64,000 bases of DNA from Ruminococcus sp. (GTDB taxonomy: Bacteria > Bacillota > Clostridia > Oscillospirales > Ruminococcaceae). This document shows, piece by piece, positions 44,130 to 53,577 of the stretch (position 1 is its first letter; the number at the start of each line of letters is the position of its first letter). Where the stretch lies: contig JAFXXU010000051.1 of the NCBI GenBank assembly GCA_017542125.1, positions 1 to 64,000 of the forward strand. Direction: 5' to 3'. The notes beneath the pieces were generated by a model. The model saw only the letters and a list, made by a program, of their open reading frames with translations, had not been told where the DNA came from and did not search any database. A program made the position numbers and the translations under genes.

Positions 44130-46070
44130 CTAGTCCCCCAGCTCAGCCCATTCCTCCATAAGGGTGTCAAGCCTGCTGCGGGCTTCGTCAAGGGCGGCGC
44201 ACTTCTCTGTCATAAGCGGGAAGTCGGAGGCTACTGCGGGGTCGGAGATCTCGGCCTCAAGCTCCGAGATGTGCTCCTCCAGAGCTGCGATGGCGTCCTC
44301 CAGCTCCCGGATGCGTGCGCGGCGCTTGGCGTCCTCGGCACGCTGTGCCTTTGAGCGGTACTGCTTCTGCTTGTTCTCGTTGTATTCAGCCAGACGCTCC
44401 GCCTGCTTCTGCTCCGAGCGAAGACGCTCCGCTTCGGCTTCCTCCGCCGCGATGACGGCTGCGTAATCGTCGTAGCTTCCCTCAAAGGAGCGTGCTCCCT
44501 CCGGCGAAAGCTCTATGACCCTGGATGCTACCTTATTTATAAGGTAACGGTCGTGGGAGACAAGTATCATCGTGCCGGTGAAATCCGCCAGAGCCTCTTC
44601 AAGGACTTCCTTGGTACCTAGGTCGATATGGTTGGTGGGCTCGTCCAGGATAAGGACATTGCCACGGTTCAGCGCCATATGGGCGAAGCAGAGCTTGGCC
44701 CTCTCGCCGCCGCTCAGCACCGAGACCGGCTTGAACACATCCTCGCCGCTGATAAGCACCGAGCCCAGCATATTCCTAGCCTGCTGCTCGGAGATGCGGG
44801 GGAACTTCCGATCCACCGAGCCGATGACCGTATCCCTCGGGTCGAGCATAGAGTGTTCCTGATCGAAATATGATATCTTCACATTGCCGCCCCAGCTGAT
44901 GCTGCCCCCCTCGCGGGGTATGAGCCCCTGGATGAGCTTGAGCACCGAGGTCTTGCCGATGCCGTTGGGGCCTATTATGGCTGCGTGCTCACCCCGCCTG
45001 ATATGCAGGTCGAGGGAGGGTATCAGCATTTTGCGCTTGGCCCCCTCGCCCACGGCAACGGGGCAGCTCTGCACCTTGACTATGTCCTTGGTGGGCTCGA
45101 TGTCGTATTCCAGGCGTATCTTCGGGGGCTTGTCGTAGGTTATCGGCCTGTCCGTCCGTTCGATGCGGTCAAGCATATGCTGCCGTGACTTTGCCATCTT
45201 TGCGGTGGAGGCGCGGGTCTTGTTGCGGACGATGTAATCCTCCAGCTTTTCTATCTCACGCTGCTGCGCCTCGTACTCCTTGATCTGACGCTCCACATTC
45301 ATCTTCTTCTGGGAGAGGTAAGCGGTGTAGCCCCCCTTGTAGGAGGTGAGCACTCCGTCTTCGATCTCGCAGATCCGGGTGCAGACCTTATCTAAGAAGT
45401 ATCTGTCGTGGGAGACTATGAGTACCGAGCCCTTGTAGGCTTTCAGGTACCCCTCCAGCCAGGTAAGAGTTCTTAGGTCAAGGTGGTTGGTGGGCTCGTC
45501 GAGGATGAGCAGGTCGGGCTCTTCCAGAAGCAGCCTCGCCAGAGCGAGCCTGGTCTTCTCTCCGCCGGAGAGGGATGAGATCAGCCTGTCGGTAGGGACG
45601 TTGCCGAAGCCCATGCCGTTCAAGACCGTCCTGATCTTGACGTCGATGCGGTAGCCGTCGTGAGCCTCAAAATATGAGGAAAGCTGGGAATACTCCCCGC
45701 TGACAAGCTCCAGCTGATCGGCGGGCAGAGAGGTCATCTGCGCCTCCAGCTGCTCCATACGTTTCTTGGTGTCGAGCAGGTGATCGAATGCGTGGAGCAT
45801 CTCGGCCTCGATGGTGGAGGAGCTTTCAAGGCCGCTGTTCTGCTCCAGAAAGCCGACCCTCGCCCGGGATGAGACCGCCACCGACCCCAGACCCTCGGGG
45901 GTCTTGTCGAAGCCGACGCGCCCGGTGATGATATTGAGCAGGGTAGACTTTCCGCAGCCGTTGCGGCCTATGAGCCCCACGGCCTCTCTGTCCTCGACGG
46001 TGAGGGAGATATCCCGCAGGAGGGGTTCACCCGCTATATATTTCCATAGATGTTCGATATTTACAAGCAT
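44130..46070 (-). CDS. ABC-F family ATPase (translation-associated)
   Basis: 646 residues, two ABC domains and no membrane domain. Walker A motifs are GRNGCGKST and GPNGIGKTS, with signatures LSGGEKTRLALARLL and LSGGERAKLCFAHM. A charged inter-domain linker of about 80 residues (EYEAQQREIEKLEDYIVRN) and a C-terminal coiled coil (about 560-646) complete it. ABC-F proteins act on ribosomes; this one looks YdiF/Uup-like rather than a known resistance factor. I start at ATG 46070 with TTGGAG upstream. The longer frame begins at 46139, inside the promoter. Confidence 0.92.
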   Translation of the reverse strand: MLVNIEHLWKYIAGEPLLRDISLTVEDREAVGLIGRNGCGKSTLLNIITGRVGFDKTPEGLGSVAVSSRARVGFLEQNSGLESSSTIEAEMLHAFDHLLDTKKRMEQLEAQMTSLPADQLELVSGEYSQLSSYFEAHDGYRIDVKIRTVLNGMGFGNVPTDRLISSLSGGEKTRLALARLLLEEPDLLILDEPTNHLDLRTLTWLEGYLKAYKGSVLIVSHDRYFLDKVCTRICEIEDGVLTSYKGGYTAYLSQKKMNVERQIKEYEAQQREIEKLEDYIVRNKTRASTAKMAKSRQHMLDRIERTDRPITYDKPPKIRLEYDIEPTKDIVKVQSCPVAVGEGAKRKMLIPSLDLHIRRGEHAAIIGPNGIGKTSVLKLIQGLIPREGGSISWGGNVKISYFDQEHSMLDPRDTVIGSVDRKFPRISEQQARNMLGSVLISGEDVFKPVSVLSGGERAKLCFAHMALNRGNVLILDEPTNHIDLGTKEVLEEALADFTGTMILVSHDRYLINKVASRVIELSPEGARSFEGSYDDYAAVIAAEEAEAERLRSEQKQAERLAEYNENKQKQYRSKAQRAEDAKRRARIRELEDAIAALEEHISELEAEISDPAVASDFPLMTEKCAALDEARSRLDTLMEEWAELGD

Positions 46071-46087
46071 AACTGTCTCCAAATACT

Positions 46088-46100
46088 GGGACATTGTCCC
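46088..46100. promoter_or_regulatory. GGGACATTGTCCC palindrome in ABC-F leader, candidate operator
   Basis: Six-base arms around a central T lie about 10 nt downstream of the expected transcript start and 18 nt before the ABC-F start codon. A repressor bound here would block elongation or initiation. No regulator is identified. Confidence 0.4.
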
Positions 46101-46110
46101 GGATGATACC

Positions 46111-46139
46111 ATTATAACATATAAGAGCGGAAAGGTCAA
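46111..46139 (-). promoter_or_regulatory. ABC-F gene promoter
   Basis: Minus-strand TTGACC (46134-46139), a 17-nt spacer and TATAAT (46111-46116). Confidence 0.82.
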
Positions 46140-46228
46140 CGGGGGAGAGGGGGATTATTGTCCGGGATCTCAGATCAACAGCAGCGCTCCCGGAATAAGC
46201 CAAAAGAATTAACGAAAACCATTTACGA

Positions 46229-46285
46229 AAACGTTTAATTATACAAATCAGCATATTGCGAGAAAAAATGTTGAATGAAACGTTT
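46229..46285. promoter_or_regulatory. pair of AAACGTTT palindromes upstream of the pilus operon
   Basis: AAACGTTT occurs at 46229-46236 and 46278-46285, centres 49 bp apart, in contexts CGAAAACGTTTAA and TGAAACGTTTGA. The CG-centred palindrome is typical of LacI/GalR-family operators but does not match the 14-bp cre box. The pair lies 28-84 bp upstream of the pilus -35 box. Confidence 0.4.
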
Positions 46286-46312
46286 GAAATTGTTAATTCT
46301 GCAAAAATCCCA

Positions 46313-46341
46313 TTGACAGGGGAGCGAAAATGTGATATAAT
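46313..46341 (+). promoter_or_regulatory. pilus operon promoter
   Basis: TTGACA (46313-46318), a 17-nt spacer and TATAAT (46336-46341). The gene-free stretch 46071-46391 contains this, the divergent ABC-F promoter and the two AAACGTTT boxes. Confidence 0.87.
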
Positions 46342-46391
46342 ATATATAATATTTGTTAAGTATCAATCTTTTGCGCCGGAGGTCCGCACCT

Positions 46392-46616
46392 ATGACCGAT
46401 AAACAGCTGCGAAAACTGAAAAGAGCAGAGCTCATCGAGCTGGTCTATTACCTTAAAAAGGAGAACGAAAGGCTCGAGACCCTCGTCGGCGGCAAGGAGA
46501 GGACTCTCTCTCAGGCGGATATAGATGCGGTAGCCAAGGGCGTTGCGGAGATACTCTCCGGGAAAGCCCCCGAAGAAGCTCCGCAGGAAAGCTCCCCGGA
46601 GGAAGAGGAGCCATGA
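46392..46616 (+). CDS. small charged helical protein, first gene of pilus operon
   Basis: 74 residues, not recognised. The N-terminal 35 residues (KQLRKLKRAELIELVYYLKKE) look like an amphipathic or coiled-coil helix, a second helix follows (SQADIDAVAKGVAEIL), and the C-terminus is Glu/Pro-rich. No signal peptide or TM. I start at ATG 46392 with GGAGG about 9 nt upstream; the frame is open from 46353. It overlaps the signal peptidase gene by 4 nt, so it belongs to the pilus transcript and may be a regulatory or adaptor protein. Confidence 0.75.
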   Translation: MTDKQLRKLKRAELIELVYYLKKENERLETLVGGKERTLSQADIDAVAKGVAEILSGKAPEEAPQESSPEEEEP

Positions 46617-47191
46617 GCACAGAGAACAGAGACCTTCCGAGCTCGGAGCAGCTTGCCCGCGAGCTCAAACGTATCAAGGACAGAAAAAGGTTTATTAAGC
46701 TGCTTTACAGCACCGTGGCCTCACTTGCGGTGGTGGCTGCCGTGTCGGTGCTGGTGTCGATGCTGTTTCTGCCCGTGCTGAGAGTTACGGGTACCAGCAT
46801 GACCCCCACCCTGCAGAACGACGAGCTTGTGGTCTGCCGCAGGACGGGCAGCTTTGAGCGCGGGGATATAATCGCGTTCTACCATAACAACAAGATACTT
46901 CTCAAACGGGTCATAGCCCTCCCCGGCGAGACCGTCTCGATAGATGAGAACGGCGTCGTCAGCGTGGACGGGCAGAGGTTCGATGAGCCCTATATCGACG
47001 AGCCCGCTTTCGGCACCTGTGATATCACATTGCCTTATCAGGTGCCCGACAGCCGCGTGTTCGTAATGGGCGACCACCGCTCCGATTCCATCGACAGCCG
47101 TACCAAGGAGATAGGCTGCATCTCGGAGGAAATGATAGTCGGGCGGGTCATCTGGTGTATCTACCCCTTCGGAAGTATGAAGGCTTTCTGA
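46613..47191 (+). CDS. signal peptidase I dedicated to the pilus locus
   Basis: 192 residues: a cytosolic N-terminus, one TM helix (about 28-52) and an S26 peptidase domain outside. The Ser-Lys dyad is in GTSMTPTL (Ser) and LLKRVIALPGE (Lys), and the box GDHRSDSIDSR is complete. It probably matures the pilin and adhesin precursors encoded just downstream, as in other Gram-positive pilus islands. It overlaps the small helical protein gene by 4 nt. Confidence 0.92.
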   Translation: MSTENRDLPSSEQLARELKRIKDRKRFIKLLYSTVASLAVVAAVSVLVSMLFLPVLRVTGTSMTPTLQNDELVVCRRTGSFERGDIIAFYHNNKILLKRVIALPGETVSIDENGVVSVDGQRFDEPYIDEPAFGTCDITLPYQVPDSRVFVMGDHRSDSIDSRTKEIGCISEEMIVGRVIWCIYPFGSMKAF

Positions 47192-47221
47192 TAAACGATT
47201 TTCCTGTAAACGGGAGGACAA

Positions 47222-50200
47222 ATGATGAACAGAATCTCAGAGGGCGTAAGAGCCTTCCTCTATGACAAACAAAGAAAGGGTGTGCGCTCCGCCGCAGCAT
47301 TGCTGCTGGCGGTATTCGTGATGCTCAGCGTCGTGACGAGCCTTGTCAGGCCGGCTGAAAGTATCACGGATCCCGTCAGCGGAACGACTCCGATGCCGAT
47401 AGGATTCAATGAAGACGGCACCGGCATCTATCTGATCTCAGCCTCCGCAACCAACGACAATGGTCAGGTAGTACCCGAGATGGACGGTGAAACTCTCAAG
47501 TACAAGTCGTTCCTCTCCATAAAACTGAATATAAATGAGGACGATACCACCGCTCTGATGACCGACCCGAGCTACGGCAGCCAGGTACAGTTCCAGCTGT
47601 TCCCCGTGTCGGGAGGAGTGGTGCAGAAGCCCGAGGGCTTTGACATCGCGCTCTCAGACCAGTCGCTGACCAGCGTTACCGGTATAGTTGTATCCTCGGA
47701 GGATGAAAGCGCTATCATAGGAAGATATGTGATCGACTTTGAGAACAACACCGGCACTGTTACCTTTGACTTCGATGCGGATTACTTCAAGTCCGCCGCC
47801 GGACAGGGCAGGGATGAGATCGGCGCAGGTCTGACCTTCGACGCCTGGTGCTGGAACATCGACAATACCACCAATGACAAGACCGTCAACCTGGTGGGGC
47901 AGGATGTTACGATACCCCTGCACAGAGCCCTCAACCACGCTGATATCGAGGTCGAGAAGTCCTACCGCAACGACTTCTTCTACGAGACCGCAGGCGAGAG
48001 CATGAACAACAGAAGATGCCTGGGCTCCTCCTTCAATATCAATATCAAGTCCTATCACGGTATCGAGGGCAACGAGATCACCATTACCGATGACCTCAAC
48101 AGCAACAACGTCCACTTCGACCGCTCGGAGGGCTACACCGAGACCTTCCCCGACGGCTCCGTGCTGGAGATAATCAAGATCACTCCCACGGATACCGGAG
48201 AAAAGCTGGTGGCGAAGATCAGAAATCCCGACCCCGATGCTTTCAGCAACGGCTTTGAGTATAACTGGATCTGCCCGGTAGCAGTCAACTCCGAGTTCCT
48301 CACCGAGGACGGCTCGGCAGTGGATACCGACAAGCTGGAGATCATCGAGGGCGATAACAAGGTACAGGTCAAGTCCAATGACGCTGAACCGGTGTTCGAC
48401 AACTCCGAGGCGCCGATACAGGTCAACCTCATAGCCGATATCGCCAAGTACGACGGCGTCTATGACCCGGCGGTAAACAAGATCCACTGGAAGTACACCA
48501 TATATAAGGATAACGGCTGGTGGCAGAACGGCCGCCTCGTTATCGAGGATATGTTCAATGACGGGAGCGGGAACCATACCGTCAAGCCTTCGGTCTCCAA
48601 TGTGCAGATCGAAGCTGTACCGGTGGTTTCCGGAACGAGTACGGCAGGAGTCAATATAAACTATAATGACTCCGACAGTACCTTCGTCATCACGATGCCC
48701 ACCGCCGACTGGGCAGGGCAGTCGTACAGCGCAGATCAGTTCAAGGAATTCATAATCACCTACGATACAGACGTTACCGCTGCCGATTACGGCACAACGG
48801 TCCAGAACTGGGTAGGCCTCCGGAAGCCGGGCACCGATGAATACACCGATGAGGACACCAAGCCCGGTTCGGTACCCAAGCCAAGCGTTCAGAAAACCGG
48901 CATCTACAATGCTCAGAACGGCACCGTCACCTGGACGGTAACGGTGGACAACCCCAATAATCAGAAGCTTAACGGCCTTACGGTCGAGGATGCCCTGACC
49001 TGGACGGGAGGCACCGCTCCGCAGATAGACCTCTCCCAGGCGACAATCGTGGGCAACACCAGCGGAAACATCAAGGCGAGCCTGACGATCGACGGCGGGA
49101 GCATCACCTTCCCCGCAGACGGGGCAGCCTTCACCGATTCGAGATACACCATAAGCTATACCCAGACCCTTGATCTCGATGAAGCGAAGGGCACCGATTA
49201 TACTAACACGGTAAGCATAGATAACGGAGGGGTCAATCCCCTTGCCGCCGACAGCGAAACGGTGCACATCCCCGAAGAATTTGAGGTCATCAAGGACAGC
49301 GCCTTCACCCCGGACGGAGCCGTTGAATACACCGTCAGGGTGAGAAATGAGTACGGTTCTGAGGTAGGCGGCAAGCTGATCGAGGATACCCTGAGCATAC
49401 TGGACACCTCAAATGCTTCCGTACTCTCGGATTTCAGCTTTGAGATAACCGGAGCCACAGCTGTTGAGAGCCTCGATGCTCTGACAGATGCAGGCGCCCC
49501 CGCAGGGCTCCTCTATTACAGGGATGCCTCCACGGGCAAGGTAACGCTGCTTTATAACGGCAGCAAGACCGATGACCTGGTGATAACCTATAAGATCCGT
49601 CCCGCTGACAACTCGGATATCAAGGAAAAGCAGTATTACTGGTTCCGCAATACCGCCGTTTTCGATGAGAACAACAAGCTGACGGATACCGAAGACTTCA
49701 GGGTGCCGACCTCATTCACGACACTTGAAAAGTCATATTCCTACGACGACAGAACGAACCTTGTGACCTGGACAGTCACGGTCAATAACCCGTACCGCCT
49801 CGACCTGGGTACATACCGGAAGAACGGTGAACCCGTCAAGCTGTATGATACCAAATTCGGAACGGGAGTTGTAGAAAGCTTCAAGATCACCGATGCAGCC
49901 GGAAACGATGTTACGGCGGCCGGAGATCTGGCGGCAGTAAACAGCTCGGCGCGTGAATCCCGAAGCCTGAACCAGTGGGATACGGAATGGGATACCTTCG
50001 GCTCCTTCACTTTCCGTGAGGGGATGGATTCCGAGAAGTACACCTTCACCTATACCACAGATTATACCGCATACCTCCGCGGCAGCCAGATGGATCAGAA
50101 CCGTGCGGATTATGACGGCAGGATAGAGACCGAGCCGATCTACTACGCCACCAACGGAGCAAACATCTCCAAGAACGTTTACCACTCCGGTGCGGTGGAC

Positions 50201-53200
50201 GACGAGGGCAGGGTCCAGACCAGATGGACCACGAGGATAAGCGCTTATGAGGGCGCGTTCCTGGATTACCCCGTGACCGACAGCATGACATCCTCCCTTT
50301 ACGATGTCTCGGCAAGCACGAGCATTGACCATGAGCGGGTGGATCATTATATGACCCCCGAACAGTTCGATCTTGACTATTTCAGCTTCACCGCCTACGA
50401 TTATGACGGGACTCGCCTCACAGTAGATGATCCCTCGGCGCTGTTCACACTTGTGAGAACAAGCGGCACCGAGGATAAGATCACAGGCTTTGAGCTGAGA
50501 GCCAAGGAGCTTTCGGAGACCAGCGATGCCTACGCTCTCCTTTCGCAGATAGCCACCCTCGAGATACAGTACTCCACCACCGAAGAAGGCGTGGGGCTGC
50601 TCAATGAAGTCCCCGAGGAGGGCGAGGATCCGGTAATGGATATGGGCGACAGCCTGAGGTACAGGAACACCGCAGGATTTGCCGGGAACACCTCCTACTA
50701 CGAGGATACAAGAGTAAAGAGAACGGCTGTCACCAAGGCAGACGGCAATGGCAACAGCAACAGAGCCAACCCGACGGTCTATGAGACCGGAGACCTCCGG
50801 ACAACGGAGGGCGGCTACCTGATGAGCTACCGTATCACAGTGAACCGCAACAATGTCTACTCGGACAAGGAGAACATAACAGCGGTAGATACCCTCCCGC
50901 CCGGATTCGAGTTCGTGTCTGCGACCTATAACCTGAACAATTCAGCAGTATGGGGCGCGGCAATGACCGAGGGCACGATGGAAGACGCAGTTGCGGCGGC
51001 GCGGTGCAGATACGATGCCAGCCAGCCGAGAAAGGTCACTTTCTTCATACCTGCCTCGGGTCATCTCGGAGGAGAGGTGCAGATAGACTACACCGTCTTT
51101 ATCTCCGAGGAGGATCTCAACAGAGAGCTGCTTGACCCGGAGAATGAACGTATCGGCAGGGCGAAGTTCGAGAATAAGATCCAGGTCGGGGATTCCTTCG
51201 ACTCGCAGCCTGTTGTCATAAACGACAGCAGCTCGGTGCTCGATAAGGTGGGCGAAGACGTCTCGCCGCTGGACGAGCTGGGCGAGGTCCAGCAGAACAA
51301 GGTGAGCTACACTCTGGAGATCAACCCCAGCGGGCTTGACCTGGCGCTCAACTCCGATGTGCTGAGAGTTACCGACACGATCAACAAATCAGAATACAGC
51401 AACGAGGCGCTTTGCCCCATACTCTTCAACAACCTTTCTTATACGGCTATAAAGGTCTATAAGATAACGGGCAGCGGTGAGGAGGAGGTCAAGGAGGAGC
51501 TTGATCCCGAGACCTACAAGATGGATCAGCCCACCAAGCAGAGCTTCCCCGTAAGGAACCACAGCGAGCTGGGGAACGGCGATGTTTATACCTTCACGCT
51601 GGAGATCCCCGACGAAACACACATCAGGATCGAATACGAATACGTCTTTGAGTTCAACTCCGAGGCGATAGCAGACAAGAATTACGATCCGTCAAATATG
51701 GAGCTGAAAAATTCCGCGGTCATCGACGGCGAGATCGCAGACCGCGAGAACACGCTCCGTATGAAAAATGCAAACAAGAATACACATTCAGGCTGGGCAT
51801 ATACCTATCCTCACCTCTCGCTGAGAAAGGTAAGCTCGGATAACTGGAAAAACGGTCTTGAGGGCGCTCAGTTCGTGCTCGCAAGAGTAGGCAGCAGCGG
51901 GACCCTTGAGTATGTTACCTCAGTTCTGGAGACTGAGAACGACATATGGTACAAGGATCAGCACAATAAGGATGCAAAGAGCAAGGTCAAGCTGGCAGTG
52001 TTCGGTGAGGGCGATCCGGTACCCTTTACCACCGGCGAAAACGGCATAGCCGAGCTTCCTACGCTGCTGAAGACCGTCGAGAGAGACGGCAAGACCTGGC
52101 TGGAGTATGACGAGGACGCGGCAGGGGATCAAAAATACATCTACCTGCTGAAGGAAATCAAGTCGCCTTCGGGCTACTACGTCCCGGACGAAACAGCCGA
52201 CTACTGGTTCTTCGATAAGCGCAATTCCACGGATCTACCCCCGGAGGCTGTCGTGACCGCAATGATAAATGCGGGTCTGATAGCAAGCGCCGATGAGATC
52301 CACGAGCACACCTCCTTCTCGACTATCGAGCTGGAGAACGACAAAATGGTGCTCTCGGTGGAGAAGAGCTGGGAGGACACCGACCCCGACGACAGACCCG
52401 AAAGCATAAGCATTCAGCTCTGGCAGTCGGATGAGCCCAAGGCTCCGGGCGGCGTCCATATAGTAAAGGTAAATGTGAGCAGCAATCAGGGATACCCCGA
52501 GCGCACGATCTATTCCTCCATAGCGGACGGAGAGATATTCAGCTTTGACATCCTTGACCCCGAAAGGCTGATCTACGGCGCCGAAAACCTGTCGGGACTT
52601 TCCATCGGGTATACCGACTGGGGGCAGGTCACCAGGATACCGGTCACAAGCCTGACACCCGTAACAAGCGATGCTGAGTTCTCGGTAAAGGTAAACACCA
52701 ACACCCGCAGCAGCTTTGATACTGTTGAGATCAGAGTCACCTCTGCGGTAGTACCCAATACCGATCCCGGCTTCGATCAGGATTCGGCAAAGCGCGTAGG
52801 CGACCCCGTGATCCTTAATGAAGAAGGGGGCTGGAGCTACACCTTCGATACCTCGGAGCTTGACAGCACTAAGTACTACTTCGTCACCGAGGGAACGGAG
52901 GCTGAGGGATACTTCGTAAGCTACAACGTGAACGGCATCAGGAACGGAGTGCTCACCCTCACAAACGTCAAGGATGAGTTCACCGGACGTCTGGAGCTGG
53001 ACAAGGAATGGCTGGGGAACGATACCGGCGGCACAGAAAGCGTTACCTTCGATATCTACGGATTTACGGAGCAGATACCGCAGGAGCCCAGCCAGTATCA
53101 GCCCGGCACCGCAGTACCCGAGGGCGGCTTTGAAGCAGCGGTAACAACGCTTCCCGCCAATACTGAGGATGCGGTCATCCACAAGGAGATCACGGTCTCC

Positions 53201-53521
53201 GCGGAGGGTGAGTGGAGCGAACTGGTGCGCAACCTCCCGATGTACGAGAACGGCGATCAGACGAAGCCGATCTACTACTACATCTCGGAGAGATCGCAGC
53301 CCGATAAGTTCTATCCCATTGATTACAGCGACAACGCTTTCACGGTCAGCAATGATGAAACGAAAGCGGTAACAGTTCTCAACAGCAAGGTCGAAAGCCC
53401 TCCCGAATACGAACTGCCCGAATCGGGCGGCGAGGGAACGGCAGCGGCGATCCTTGCGGGCGGCACGGTGATGCTGCTCTCAGCCGCATTACTGGTAAGA
53501 AAGCGTAAGTCCGAGGACTGA
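47222..53521 (+). CDS. giant LPESG-anchored pilus tip adhesin
   Basis: 2099 residues. A signal peptide (about 20-45) is followed by a long array of beta-sandwich domains. Many begin with a Lys in a KSYR/QKTG/KDSAF/EKSYS context and contain VTWTVTV(D/N)NP, the pattern of isopeptide-forming DUF11/adhesin repeats. The C-terminal part holds SpaA-type (LSLRKVSSDNWKNGLEGAQF) and Cna-B-type domains (LSVEKSWEDTDPDDRPES; LELDKEWLGNDTGG). It ends with the sorting signal LPESG, a hydrophobic helix and RKRKSED. It is probably the tip or ligand-binding subunit; the ligand is unknown. GGGAGGA precedes the ATG. Confidence 0.9.
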   Translation: MMNRISEGVRAFLYDKQRKGVRSAAALLLAVFVMLSVVTSLVRPAESITDPVSGTTPMPIGFNEDGTGIYLISASATNDNGQVVPEMDGETLKYKSFLSIKLNINEDDTTALMTDPSYGSQVQFQLFPVSGGVVQKPEGFDIALSDQSLTSVTGIVVSSEDESAIIGRYVIDFENNTGTVTFDFDADYFKSAAGQGRDEIGAGLTFDAWCWNIDNTTNDKTVNLVGQDVTIPLHRALNHADIEVEKSYRNDFFYETAGESMNNRRCLGSSFNINIKSYHGIEGNEITITDDLNSNNVHFDRSEGYTETFPDGSVLEIIKITPTDTGEKLVAKIRNPDPDAFSNGFEYNWICPVAVNSEFLTEDGSAVDTDKLEIIEGDNKVQVKSNDAEPVFDNSEAPIQVNLIADIAKYDGVYDPAVNKIHWKYTIYKDNGWWQNGRLVIEDMFNDGSGNHTVKPSVSNVQIEAVPVVSGTSTAGVNINYNDSDSTFVITMPTADWAGQSYSADQFKEFIITYDTDVTAADYGTTVQNWVGLRKPGTDEYTDEDTKPGSVPKPSVQKTGIYNAQNGTVTWTVTVDNPNNQKLNGLTVEDALTWTGGTAPQIDLSQATIVGNTSGNIKASLTIDGGSITFPADGAAFTDSRYTISYTQTLDLDEAKGTDYTNTVSIDNGGVNPLAADSETVHIPEEFEVIKDSAFTPDGAVEYTVRVRNEYGSEVGGKLIEDTLSILDTSNASVLSDFSFEITGATAVESLDALTDAGAPAGLLYYRDASTGKVTLLYNGSKTDDLVITYKIRPADNSDIKEKQYYWFRNTAVFDENNKLTDTEDFRVPTSFTTLEKSYSYDDRTNLVTWTVTVNNPYRLDLGTYRKNGEPVKLYDTKFGTGVVESFKITDAAGNDVTAAGDLAAVNSSARESRSLNQWDTEWDTFGSFTFREGMDSEKYTFTYTTDYTAYLRGSQMDQNRADYDGRIETEPIYYATNGANISKNVYHSGAVDDEGRVQTRWTTRISAYEGAFLDYPVTDSMTSSLYDVSASTSIDHERVDHYMTPEQFDLDYFSFTAYDYDGTRLTVDDPSALFTLVRTSGTEDKITGFELRAKELSETSDAYALLSQIATLEIQYSTTEEGVGLLNEVPEEGEDPVMDMGDSLRYRNTAGFAGNTSYYEDTRVKRTAVTKADGNGNSNRANPTVYETGDLRTTEGGYLMSYRITVNRNNVYSDKENITAVDTLPPGFEFVSATYNLNNSAVWGAAMTEGTMEDAVAAARCRYDASQPRKVTFFIPASGHLGGEVQIDYTVFISEEDLNRELLDPENERIGRAKFENKIQVGDSFDSQPVVINDSSSVLDKVGEDVSPLDELGEVQQNKVSYTLEINPSGLDLALNSDVLRVTDTINKSEYSNEALCPILFNNLSYTAIKVYKITGSGEEEVKEELDPETYKMDQPTKQSFPVRNHSELGNGDVYTFTLEIPDETHIRIEYEYVFEFNSEAIADKNYDPSNMELKNSAVIDGEIADRENTLRMKNANKNTHSGWAYTYPHLSLRKVSSDNWKNGLEGAQFVLARVGSSGTLEYVTSVLETENDIWYKDQHNKDAKSKVKLAVFGEGDPVPFTTGENGIAELPTLLKTVERDGKTWLEYDEDAAGDQKYIYLLKEIKSPSGYYVPDETADYWFFDKRNSTDLPPEAVVTAMINAGLIASADEIHEHTSFSTIELENDKMVLSVEKSWEDTDPDDRPESISIQLWQSDEPKAPGGVHIVKVNVSSNQGYPERTIYSSIADGEIFSFDILDPERLIYGAENLSGLSIGYTDWGQVTRIPVTSLTPVTSDAEFSVKVNTNTRSSFDTVEIRVTSAVVPNTDPGFDQDSAKRVGDPVILNEEGGWSYTFDTSELDSTKYYFVTEGTEAEGYFVSYNVNGIRNGVLTLTNVKDEFTGRLELDKEWLGNDTGGTESVTFDIYGFTEQIPQEPSQYQPGTAVPEGGFEAAVTTLPANTEDAVIHKEITVSAEGEWSELVRNLPMYENGDQTKPIYYYISERSQPDKFYPIDYSDNAFTVSNDETKAVTVLNSKVESPPEYELPESGGEGTAAAILAGGTVMLLSAALLVRKRKSED

Positions 53522-53577
53522 TCGCTTCTATAAACAAAATCATAGACCGAAAATAATATAAGGAGTGTATTCTAATT

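Noticed and set aside
47654..49267. 537-residue open frame antisense to the giant adhesin
   Set aside because: It is an antisense shadow of a GC-rich gene; no start signal or domain pattern, and the sense strand is clearly coding.
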